Assembly (NCBI GenBank): GCA_016721425.1
Contig: JADKID010000011.1
Span: forward strand, 434,001-498,000
Length of the DNA: 64,000 nt
Direction of reading: 5' to 3'
DNA from: Bryobacterales bacterium
GTDB taxonomy: Bacteria > Acidobacteriota > Terriglobia > Bryobacterales > Bryobacteraceae
The notes under the pieces are model-generated. The model searched no databases, was not told the DNA's origin, and saw nothing but the letters and a program-made list of their open reading frames with translations. Shown here in pieces: positions 17,623 to 24,955 of the stretch (its first letter is position 1; each line of letters opens with the position of its first letter). The position numbers and the translations under genes were made by a program.

Positions 17623-18081
17623 ATGAACCGCGAGACGCTCATTCAGTCCATTGCCGGCCTGCCCGCGCAGATCGAGGCGGCATTGTCGGGAGCCTCCGAA
17701 ACGCAACTGTCGCAGCCCTACCGCGAGGGCGGGTGGAATGCGCGGCAGGTGGTGCATCATCTGGCCGATTCGCACATGAACGCGTTCATCCGCTGCCGGT
17801 TGATTCTCACGGAGGACAACCCGCCGCTGAAGCCCTATGACCAGGACGCGTGGGCGCAGTTGCCGGATTCGTGCACGGGTCCATTGGAGCCCTCGCTGGC
17901 GATTCTGCGCGGGCTGCATGCGCGCTGGGCGGCGTTCTTTTCCGCGCTGCCGGACGCGGCTTGGACTCGGCAGGGCCTGCATCCCGAGAACGGCCCCATG
18001 ACGCTGGCGCGGATCCTGGAGAGCTACGCCGCGCACGGACAGCAGCATCTGGAGCACATTCGGGCCGGCCTGTTGCGCTAG
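17623..18081 (+). CDS. DinB/YfiT-like metal-dependent hydrolase
   Basis: 152 residues from the ATG at 17623. The protein has the DinB four-helix bundle with the metal histidines of the YfiT/BstA group: VVHHLADSH near residues 43-51 and AHGQQHLEHI close to the C-terminus; the GGWNARQVV turn is also typical. YfiT relatives are hydrolases or bacillithiol S-transferases using a divalent metal. It is divergent from the NapH-like gene and followed 27 bases later by the AtoE gene. Confidence 0.87.
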   Translation: MNRETLIQSIAGLPAQIEAALSGASETQLSQPYREGGWNARQVVHHLADSHMNAFIRCRLILTEDNPPLKPYDQDAWAQLPDSCTGPLEPSLAILRGLHARWAAFFSALPDAAWTRQGLHPENGPMTLARILESYAAHGQQHLEHIRAGLLR

Positions 18082-18108
18082 CATTGTTCATCCCACTGGG
18101 AGGGACAT

Positions 18109-19473
18109 TTGGCTACAACTCTGCCCGCACCTGCCGCCACGCGTGGCCGCCTGGACCGGTTTGCCGCGACAGTTGCGCACGCGGTGCCGGACGCCATCAC
18201 GGCCAGTGTTGTCCTTCTCATCGTGCTGGTGGCCGGCGCGCTGCTGATCGGCGATGCGCCGATGAAGGTGATGGATGCCTACTACCGCGGCCTGTGGACT
18301 CTGTTGCCCTTCACCATGCAAATGACGCTGATCATGGTGCTGAGCTCCGCGCTGTCGCAGACTCCGTTGTTCCGCAAGGCGGTGGCAAGGCTGGCGGCGG
18401 CGCCGGCTTCCCCCTTGACGATGGTGGCGTTGCCGATCCTCCTGAACGGAATCGCAGCCTATTTCTATTGGGGCCTGAGCGTGGCACTGGCGCCCGTAAT
18501 CGCTGTCTTCTTCGCGCAGCAGGCGGAGAAGAAGGGCATCGCGATCGACTTCCCGTTCTTTCTGGCCGCCATCACCTCCTCCACGGCCGTATATCAGTTT
18601 GGCCTCTCGTCGGCGGGTCCCCTCGCGCTGGCCACCTCCGGCCACTTCCTGCAGGAGATCACCGGTGTCGTCCCGCTGACGAGGACCATCTGGTCTCCGG
18701 CCGCAATCCTGCAAGTGACCCTGTTCCTGACGGCGGTGATCCTGCTGGCTTGGCGCGCGATGCCGCGGGATCATCGCCCGATCTCGGTCTACCCGGAATC
18801 CGCGAAGCTGGCCATGCCCGAGGAGCGCGATCTTGCGATTGCCGTGACGTACTCGGAGCAACTGGAGCGCAAGCCGTGGTTCACGCTAGTGCTGTGCGCG
18901 GTGCTGGCCGGCTGGCTGTGGTATCACTTCTTCGTGAAGGGGGCGGGCGTGGATCTGAACGTCCTGAACACCAGCCTCTTCCTCTTTAGCTTCCTGTTGC
19001 ACGGCAACTTCAAGAGCTTCACGCGGGCGGTGGAGAAATCGATTGGTGCGGTGTGGCCGGTTGCCGTGCTGTTCCACCTGTATGCCGGATTGGCGGGCTT
19101 GATCCAATTCACGCATCTTGGCGAGCGGGTGGCGGGGATGGCGGCGGCTGTCAGCAACCGTTACACCTATCCGGCGCTGACGGCGGTGATCTCCACTGTG
19201 TTTGCGTTCTTCATCCCGTCATCAGGCGCGCAATTCGCGATTCAGGGCTTTGTGACGGCGAAATCCGCCATTGCCGTGGGTGTCTCCGTGGAGCGGGGCA
19301 TGCTGGCGCTGGGCTTGGGCGACCACATGGGCAACTTCCTGTCGCCCTTCTGGTGGGTGGTGGCCGCCGGCATCGCGCGGCTCGATTTCCGCGCCTTCTT
19401 CGGTTACGGCCTGGTCTTCGGTGCGCTGTGGTTCGCCATCGGGCTGGTGGTGTTCACGTTTGCCCCGTGCTAA
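18109..19473 (+). CDS. Short-chain fatty acid transporter (AtoE family)
   Basis: 454 residues starting at a TTG preceded by GGGAGGG with 6-base spacing. The protein has about twelve hydrophobic helices and the two re-entrant motifs typical of the AtoE/TIGR00366 group: FFIPSSGAQFAIQGF and GDHMGNFLSPFWWV. Members take up acetoacetate, butyrate or similar short acids across the inner membrane. The acyl-CoA mutase genes at 38-40 kb would be a plausible metabolic partner, but they are distant and the link is inference. Confidence 0.85.
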   Translation: MATTLPAPAATRGRLDRFAATVAHAVPDAITASVVLLIVLVAGALLIGDAPMKVMDAYYRGLWTLLPFTMQMTLIMVLSSALSQTPLFRKAVARLAAAPASPLTMVALPILLNGIAAYFYWGLSVALAPVIAVFFAQQAEKKGIAIDFPFFLAAITSSTAVYQFGLSSAGPLALATSGHFLQEITGVVPLTRTIWSPAAILQVTLFLTAVILLAWRAMPRDHRPISVYPESAKLAMPEERDLAIAVTYSEQLERKPWFTLVLCAVLAGWLWYHFFVKGAGVDLNVLNTSLFLFSFLLHGNFKSFTRAVEKSIGAVWPVAVLFHLYAGLAGLIQFTHLGERVAGMAAAVSNRYTYPALTAVISTVFAFFIPSSGAQFAIQGFVTAKSAIAVGVSVERGMLALGLGDHMGNFLSPFWWVVAAGIARLDFRAFFGYGLVFGALWFAIGLVVFTFAPC

Positions 19474-19484
19474 ACAGGCAGGCC

Positions 19485-19513
19485 TTGACCCCTCGATGCA
19501 GCGGACGTATGAT
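19485..19513 (+). promoter_or_regulatory. Sigma-70-like promoter giving a leaderless transcript
   Basis: TTGACC at 19485-19490 and TATGAT at 19508-19513 are separated by 17 bases. The ATG of the next gene is at 19519, only 5 bases after the -10 box, so transcription would start at or next to the start codon. The fit to the -35/-10 consensus is 5 of 6 at both boxes. Confidence 0.65.
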
Positions 19514-19518
19514 CCTGC

Positions 19519-19797
19519 ATGAGCTCAAAAAACGCAGCCTTGTTCGCCTGCATCGGGATGACTCTGCTGTCGGTTCTCCTGGCGGTTGGATTCATCCGTG
19601 ATTTCTCGGGTGTTCTGAGCGGTGTTGTCCCGGCGATGCGATTGGTGAGTTCGGGAATACACCTGCTGGCGGGCGTGAGCGTTGCCGTGTTCTTTCGTGT
19701 TCCATCGATCGGGCTCGTGACGCCGGCCGGCGTCATTCGGGCAGCGCTTTCACTTATGATGGCCTTAGATCGGGCCGGCTCGGGCGGTCTGGCTTGA
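19519..19797 (+). CDS. Small membrane protein of unknown function
   Basis: 92 residues with two or three hydrophobic segments (FACIGMTLLSVLLAVGFI, then LVSSGIHLLAGVSVAVFF). There is no recognisable family motif. Supported as a gene by the good promoter 5 bases upstream (TTGACC-17-TATGAT) and by near-contact with the next small membrane gene. There is no Shine-Dalgarno sequence, which agrees with a leaderless message. Confidence 0.6.
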   Translation: MSSKNAALFACIGMTLLSVLLAVGFIRDFSGVLSGVVPAMRLVSSGIHLLAGVSVAVFFRVPSIGLVTPAGVIRAALSLMMALDRAGSGGLA

Positions 19798-19805
19798 GAC
19801 AAACT

Positions 19806-20078
19806 ATGCCTTGCTTCCTGGTGATCGTCATCCTGTTCTTTCCGCGCCTTGCGCTCGCGCTGATGTGGCTCTTTTCCAACTACCTGGGGCGCGCCTACCA
19901 GGGCATTCTGATACCCCTGCTCGGCTTCTTCTTCCTGCCGCTCACGACGATCGTGTACGCCTGGGAAGTGAACAGCGGCATGCCGACAACGGGGATCAAT
20001 CTCCTGTGGCTGCTGATCGCAGTGGTGATCGACCTGGGCGGACTGGGCGGCGGCGCCCGGCGCAAGGCAAAGAGCTGA
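19806..20078 (+). CDS. Small membrane protein, DUF-like
   Basis: 90 residues from the ATG at 19806; a TTG at 19794 that overlaps the previous stop is the alternative start. Three hydrophobic segments: the first (CFLVIVILFFPRLALALMWLF) followed by NYLGRAYQG, a second ending LTTIVYAWEVNSG, and a third (LLWLLIAVVIDLGGLG), then a basic tail RRKAKS. Similar short proteins with a YLG-xAY loop are widespread in bacteria and uncharacterised. Probably co-transcribed with the preceding gene. Confidence 0.65.
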   Translation: MPCFLVIVILFFPRLALALMWLFSNYLGRAYQGILIPLLGFFFLPLTTIVYAWEVNSGMPTTGINLLWLLIAVVIDLGGLGGGARRKAKS

Positions 20079-20087
20079 GCCGCGCGG

Positions 20088-20150
20088 CTACTGCCGCAGC
20101 ATCCCGATTACGGCGTTGACGAAGATCGCGCCCATGGCGGAGATCACCCC
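20088..20150 (-). pseudogene. Decayed duplicate of the nuoH 3' end
   Basis: Read on the minus strand, this piece encodes GVISAMGAIFVNAVIGMLRQ followed by TAG, against IPTAMGAIFVNAVVGMLRG at the C-terminus of the intact nuoH 680 bases away. Over 43 aligned bases there are six mismatches, and most are silent. A TGA closes the frame upstream, and weak similarity with indels continues to about 20175. This is a remnant of a second nuoH, not a gene. Between the two nuoH ends lies a small toxin-antitoxin-like pair. Confidence 0.8.
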
Positions 20151-20183
20151 TCAGGCCGGCATTCACATCGGTGCGGCGGGTGA

Positions 20184-20429
20184 CTAAAGTGCCTCGCCCT
20201 TCGCCACATGGCCGCGCAAAAGGAAAGTTTTGGCCAACGATCCACGACCGCAGAGCTTGAACGAGCCGAAATCCTTGTACCAGTCCCCCTCAGGCACCTC
20301 GGGCTTGGTCTCGATCCAAAGCCTGAGTTGATTCAAGTCAGCTAACCCGATGGCTCTTTCCCGCATTCTGTCGATCAGATGCCGCCGGACTGCTTCGGGC
20401 AGATTCTCCCACCGGTCAATCTTCGGCAT
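20184..20429 (-). CDS. Small protein, candidate toxin of a toxin-antitoxin-like pair
   Basis: 81 residues, mixed charge, with the compact segment GDWYKDFGSFKLCG followed by SLAKTFLLRGHVAKG. The start ATG overlaps the stop of the upstream ribbon-helix-helix gene (TGATG), a coupling typical of type II toxin-antitoxin operons, in which the antitoxin gene is often first. I do not recognise a named toxin family, so the toxin role rests on size and context only. Flanked by the two nuoH 3' ends. Confidence 0.55.
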   Translation of the reverse strand: MPKIDRWENLPEAVRRHLIDRMRERAIGLADLNQLRLWIETKPEVPEGDWYKDFGSFKLCGRGSLAKTFLLRGHVAKGEAL

Positions 20430-20686
20430 CAGCCGCCAAAGACCATTCGACCCAGCTGATCACCAAGGCGCGCGGCGGCCTCGGGGTCCTTCTCCTTGCG
20501 GAATCGTTCAGCCAGCTCGAAGAACTCTTGTTGGCGCCGCTTTTCGCTTTCAATCCCGCTCTCGATGAGCTCGACCATCATTCGTGTGGCGCTCACCCGG
20601 CGGGACTTCGCCATAGTGCGCACTTGAATAGCCGTTTTCGCGGGCAAGCTCACGCTCTGACGTACGGACTTATCCACTGCCTTCAT
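20429..20686 (-). CDS. Ribbon-helix-helix-like protein, candidate antitoxin
   Basis: 85 residues from the ATG at 20686; a GTG at 20701 would add five. The N-terminal pattern VRQSVSLPAKTAIQVRTMAKSRR-VSATRMMVELIESGIE is a ribbon-helix-helix DNA-binding motif: a short strand, then two helices. A charged C-terminal helix (RRQQEFFELAERFRKEKD) follows and could bind the partner. It would repress its own operon if it is an antitoxin. The gene is coupled to the small downstream gene by a one-base TGATG overlap. Confidence 0.65.
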   Translation of the reverse strand: MKAVDKSVRQSVSLPAKTAIQVRTMAKSRRVSATRMMVELIESGIESEKRRQQEFFELAERFRKEKDPEAAARLGDQLGRMVFGG

Positions 20687-20767
20687 GTCACCATTGTGCA
20701 CCAGAATGGTGCGTGCAGGAGCCGCCGCCTCAAGGCCACCCTGGGGAGGCGCTTAGTCCTTGTCCGC

Positions 20768-21946
20768 TTAGCCCCGCAGCATCCCCACCACGGCATTCAC
20801 GAAGATGGCGCCCATGGCAGTCGGGATCATCACCTTCCAGCCGATGTTCATGAGCTGGTCATAGCGGTAGCGCGGGAACGTGCCGCGGAACCAGATGAAG
20901 ATGTACATCACGAGGAAAAGCTTCAGGAAGAACCAGAAGACGGACACGGAGGCGGCGTTGACCGCCGGGATCATGAAGACGGCGGCCACCAGCAGCAGCA
21001 CGATGCCCACTCCGGCCATGCCGATGGCGTAGCCTTTGATGGGCTGGCGCTTGACCAGGAAGAGACACCCGAGGCCGCCGCCGCCGAACACCAGCAGCGG
21101 GATGCCGTAGTTCAGCGGGACGGCGAGCCAGGCAACACTGGGGAAAGGCCGCAGCCATCCGCCCCAGAAGAGCGTAATCATCACGGAGCCGACGGCGTAC
21201 ATGTTCACGTATTCCGAGAGCATGTAGACGCCCCAGCGGAAGCCGCTGTATTCGGTGTGGAATCCGGCCACCAGTTCGCTTTCGGCTTCCGGCAGATCGA
21301 AGGGCGCGCGGTTGGTTTCGGCCACCGAGCTGATGAAGTAGATCACCATCGGGACGATCATCAGGCCGTAGTTGTCGAACACAAACCAGACGCCGCGCGT
21401 GGCTTGGGCCTGGACGATGCCGCCGAGCGAGAGCGTGCCGGCGCTCATCACGCCGCACATGAGGGCGAGGCCGATGGCGACTTCATAGCTGATCAACTGC
21501 GCCGACGAGCGCAGGCCGCCCAGCAGCGAATAGTGGGAGTTGGAGGACCAGCCGCCGAGGATGATGCCGAGGATGCCCATCGCCGACATGGCGGAGATCA
21601 CCAGCAGGCCCACGTTCACATCCGCGACGCGGATGGAGCCGGAAAACGGCACGACGGTGAGGCAGGTGAGCGCGGTGAAAAACGAGATGACGGGCGCCAG
21701 CCGGAAGAGCCAGGGATTGGAGGCCGTGGGGATGATATCTTCCTTGAGCAGGAGCTTGACGGCGTCGGCGAGGGTCTGGAGCACTCCGTTGGGGCCTACG
21801 CGCATGGGGCCAAGGCGGGACTGCATATCCGCCAAAACTTTGCGTTCCAGCAGAACCGTGAAGGCGACGGCCAGCGGGGCCAGGGCCACCAGCAGCGCGC
21901 CGGTGACCAGCGGGATGAACCAGGGTTGAGAAAAGACCGTTTCCAT
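20768..21946 (-). CDS. nuoH: NADH-quinone oxidoreductase subunit H
   Basis: 392 residues, about eight transmembrane helices. The subunit forms the quinone-channel heel of complex I. Diagnostic blocks are ERKVLADMQSRLGPMRVGPNG near residue 35, the loop AETNRAPFDLPEAESELVAGFHTEYSGFRW with its acidic proton-channel residues (shortened here to its key parts: NRAPFDLPEAE and GFHTEYSG), and a C-terminal IFIWFRGTFPRYRYDQLM. It is the last gene of the operon here rather than lying between nuoG and nuoI. 16 bases separate it from nuoN. Confidence 0.96.
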   Translation of the reverse strand: METVFSQPWFIPLVTGALLVALAPLAVAFTVLLERKVLADMQSRLGPMRVGPNGVLQTLADAVKLLLKEDIIPTASNPWLFRLAPVISFFTALTCLTVVPFSGSIRVADVNVGLLVISAMSAMGILGIILGGWSSNSHYSLLGGLRSSAQLISYEVAIGLALMCGVMSAGTLSLGGIVQAQATRGVWFVFDNYGLMIVPMVIYFISSVAETNRAPFDLPEAESELVAGFHTEYSGFRWGVYMLSEYVNMYAVGSVMITLFWGGWLRPFPSVAWLAVPLNYGIPLLVFGGGGLGCLFLVKRQPIKGYAIGMAGVGIVLLLVAAVFMIPAVNAASVSVFWFFLKLFLVMYIFIWFRGTFPRYRYDQLMNIGWKVMIPTAMGAIFVNAVVGMLRG

Positions 21947-21962
21947 TGTGTTCAGAGGCCTC

Positions 21963-23432
21963 CTAGCGCGAGATGCTCAACTGCGCCAGGCGCAGGAACG
22001 GCTCCGGATACATGCCAAGCACCAGAGTCATCACTCCGGTGATGCCCAACCCCACCTTCAGGCCGAAGCTGGTGGAGAGCGCGGGCGTCTCCTGCTCCTC
22101 GGTATCGACGAAGACGGCGCGGATCAGGCGGAAGTAGTAATAGACCGAGACGGCCACGAAGAGCGCGGCGAAGACGGCCAGCGAGTAGTGGCCGGTTTCG
22201 ATGAGCGAGAGGAAGATGTAGTACTTGCCGAAGAAGCCGCCGGTGGGCGGGATGCCGGCCAGCGAAACCAGGAAGATCAGCATGGCGATGCCATAGCCGG
22301 GCGCCTTCTTCATCAGGCCGTTGAGATCGTTGATGTCTTCGCCGGCGAGGCCCTTGCGGGTGAGCGCGATCAGCACGGCAAAGGCGCCGAGCGTCATGAA
22401 GGTGTAGACCAGCAGGTAGATCAGCACGCCCTTGATGCCGGTGGGATTGCCGGCCACGATGCCCAGCAGGATGTAGCCCGCGTGGTTGATGCCGCTATAG
22501 GCGAGCAGGCGCTTGGTGTTGGTCTGGGTGACGGCGGCCAGGTTGCCGATGATGATGGAGAGCACCGCCGCGGCCACCAGGATGGGCTCCCACGCGACGC
22601 GCGCGGCGCCCAGGGGTCCAACCATCAACCGCAGCAGCAACGCGAAGGAGGCGGCCTTGGAGCCCACGGCGAGGAAGGCCGTGATGGCAGTGGGCGCGCC
22701 CTCATAGGCGTCCGGCGCCCACATATGGAACGGCGCCGCGGAGATCTTGAACAACAGGCCCACCGCGGTGGTGCCCAGGGCCATCAACAGGATGGGATCA
22801 TTGGCATCGCGCGAGGCGGCCATGCGGCCGATGTCGACGAGTTTGGTGGAGCCGGCCAGGCCGTAGAGCAGCGAAAAGCCGTAGGCGAGAAAGCCCGAGG
22901 AGAGGCCGCCCAGCAGCAGATACTTCAGAGCCGCTTCATTGGACCGCTTGTCGCTGCGCAGGAAGCCCACCAGCACGTAGAACGTGACGGCCATGGTCTC
23001 CAGGCCGATGAAGATGGTCACCAGTTCGTAGCCGCTGGCGAGGAAGAACATGCCGGTCTGGGCCAGCATCAGCAGTCCGTAGTATTCGCCGTGATGCTCG
23101 TCGCGCACCTCCATGTACCGGTAGGACATCAGGCCGACAATCAGCGTGGTGACCAGGAAGATGGAGTGGAAGAACAGGCTGTAGTGATCGACGACAAGCG
23201 CGCCGTTAAAGGCCGTGAGCTCGCCGCCGTGGGAAGAGAGGAAATCGAACTGCCGCCAGTAGGCGACCGCGGCGAAGAGCTCGCCGAGGACCAGGAACAT
23301 GAGGAGCCAGCGTCGCTGCTTGGGATCGGGGAACACCCAGAAATCAAACAGCAGCGTGGCGCAACCGAACAGGGCCAGCAGGAGGGCGGGCAGCAGTACG
23401 AAGTGGTCCGTAGCGGTGTAAAAGACGCTCAT
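21963..23432 (-). CDS. nuoN: NADH-quinone oxidoreductase subunit N
   Basis: 489 residues, about fourteen transmembrane helices, one of the three antiporter-like proton-pumping subunits of complex I. The conserved lysine/glutamate region is visible around LETMAVTFYVLVGF and the transmembrane motif SAAPFHMWAPDAYEGAPT, followed by NTKRLLAYSGINHAGYI with its discontinuous helix. The start overlaps the nuoM stop by four bases. Confidence 0.95.
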   Translation of the reverse strand: MSVFYTATDHFVLLPALLLALFGCATLLFDFWVFPDPKQRRWLLMFLVLGELFAAVAYWRQFDFLSSHGGELTAFNGALVVDHYSLFFHSIFLVTTLIVGLMSYRYMEVRDEHHGEYYGLLMLAQTGMFFLASGYELVTIFIGLETMAVTFYVLVGFLRSDKRSNEAALKYLLLGGLSSGFLAYGFSLLYGLAGSTKLVDIGRMAASRDANDPILLMALGTTAVGLLFKISAAPFHMWAPDAYEGAPTAITAFLAVGSKAASFALLLRLMVGPLGAARVAWEPILVAAAVLSIIIGNLAAVTQTNTKRLLAYSGINHAGYILLGIVAGNPTGIKGVLIYLLVYTFMTLGAFAVLIALTRKGLAGEDINDLNGLMKKAPGYGIAMLIFLVSLAGIPPTGGFFGKYYIFLSLIETGHYSLAVFAALFVAVSVYYYFRLIRAVFVDTEEQETPALSTSFGLKVGLGITGVMTLVLGMYPEPFLRLAQLSISR

Positions 23433-24943
23433 CGGATAGCGGCCTCCGTGTTGGCGGTCTGATGAACGCGGTGGACAATCTGCGCCACCGGTTTTTCAAG
23501 AATGTCGAAGTAGGGCTTGGGGTAGACGCCGATACTGATGGCCCAGATGATCAGCGGCAGAAAGACCGCCCACTCGCGCCAGTTGAGATCCGGCAATCCC
23601 TTGTTCTTCTCGTTGGTCACTTCGCCGAGCATGGTGCGCTGGTAGAGCCAGAGCAGGTAGGCCGCGCCGAAGATCACGCCCAGCACCGCAAAGGCGGCCC
23701 AGGTCTTATTGGCGTCAAAGGCGCCCTGGAGAATCGTGAACTCGCCGACAAAGCCATTCAGCAGCGGCAGTCCCGCGCTCGATAGCATGGCGATGGCAAA
23801 CACGATGGCGTAGTTGGGCATGACGTGCGCCAGCCCGCCGTATTCGCTGATCTCGCGCGTGTGGCGCCGCTCGTAGATGACGCCGACCACCAGGAAGAGC
23901 ATGCCGGTGGAGATGCCGTGGTTGATCTGCTGGATCACCGAGCCGGCGATACCGGCCTGGTTGAGGGCGAAGATGCCGAGCGTGCAGAACCCGAGGTGGC
24001 TCACCGACGAATAGGCCACCAGCTTCTTCCAGTCTTTCTGCATCAGCGAGACGAACGCCCCGTAGAGGATGCCGATGATGGAAAGCGTGGCGAGCACGGT
24101 GACGATGGTGTGATCCGAGCTGGCCTTGGGCAGCAGCGGCAACGAGAAGCGCAGGAAGCCGTAGGTGCCCATCTTGAGGAGCACGGCGGCCAGGATCACA
24201 GAGCCGGCCGTGGGCGCCTCCGTGTGCGCGTCGGGCAGCCAAGTATGGAAGGGGAACATCGGAACCTTCACGGCGAAACCGAGGAAGAAGGCCCAGAAGA
24301 CCCACTGTTGCAGGCCGAGCGGCATATTGAGCTTCATCAGCTCGGCGATCTCGAAGGTGTAGCGGCCGGTCTGGCCGAAGTGGACGAAGTAGAGGGTGAG
24401 GATGCCCAGCAGCATCATGACGCCGCCGGCCAGCGTGTAGAGGAAGAACTTAATGGCCGCGTAGAGCTTACGGGGGCCGCCCCACACGCCGATGATGAAG
24501 TACATCGGCACCAGCACCATCTCCCAGAACACGTAGAACAGCAGGAAATCCATCGAGATGAAGACACCGATCATGCCTGTCTGCTGGATCAGGAACATGG
24601 CGTAGTATTCTTTCTCGCGGTCCTTGACGGCGTCCCAGGACGAGAAGATCGCCAGGAAGCCCATGATGGTGGTGAGCATCACCATCAGCACGCTGATGCC
24701 GTCCACGCCGATGAGGTATTGCACGCCCAGCGAGGGGATCCACTCCATGCGTTCCACAAACTGCATGCCATCGGCGTTGCGGTTGAAGTTGACGATCAAC
24801 GGGATGGAAACCAGTAGGCCGGCGGCGGCGGAGATGTTGGCCCACAGACGCACCAGCGTCTTCTGCGAGCGGGGCAGGAACATCAGCACCAGGACACCCA
24901 CGAGCGGGGTGAAGAGGATGATGGAGAGAAGGTGTTCTTGCAT
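23429..24943 (-). CDS. nuoM: NADH-quinone oxidoreductase subunit M
   Basis: 504 residues, about fourteen transmembrane helices, antiporter-like subunit. Motifs: FYVFWEMVLVPMYFIIG with the conserved glutamate, VPMFPFHTWLPDAHTEAPT, and WKKLVAYSSVSHLGF. It pumps protons in the membrane arm between NuoN and NuoL. Four-base overlap with nuoN and 12 bases to the nuoL stop, so translation is tightly coupled along this segment. Confidence 0.96.
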   Translation of the reverse strand: MQEHLLSIILFTPLVGVLVLMFLPRSQKTLVRLWANISAAAGLLVSIPLIVNFNRNADGMQFVERMEWIPSLGVQYLIGVDGISVLMVMLTTIMGFLAIFSSWDAVKDREKEYYAMFLIQQTGMIGVFISMDFLLFYVFWEMVLVPMYFIIGVWGGPRKLYAAIKFFLYTLAGGVMMLLGILTLYFVHFGQTGRYTFEIAELMKLNMPLGLQQWVFWAFFLGFAVKVPMFPFHTWLPDAHTEAPTAGSVILAAVLLKMGTYGFLRFSLPLLPKASSDHTIVTVLATLSIIGILYGAFVSLMQKDWKKLVAYSSVSHLGFCTLGIFALNQAGIAGSVIQQINHGISTGMLFLVVGVIYERRHTREISEYGGLAHVMPNYAIVFAIAMLSSAGLPLLNGFVGEFTILQGAFDANKTWAAFAVLGVIFGAAYLLWLYQRTMLGEVTNEKNKGLPDLNWREWAVFLPLIIWAISIGVYPKPYFDILEKPVAQIVHRVHQTANTEAAIR

Positions 24944-24955
24944 GGTTTTACTCCG

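Noticed and set aside
17542..18084. Upstream extension of the NapH-like gene to 18084
   Set aside because: The added stretch is antisense to the YfiT gene and unlike protein sequence; the ATG at 17541 gives the family's usual N-terminus.
20726..20751. Inverted repeat CGCCTC/GAGGCG after nuoH as a possible nuo terminator
   Set aside because: Only six pairs, a 14-base loop and no U-run; too weak to call.
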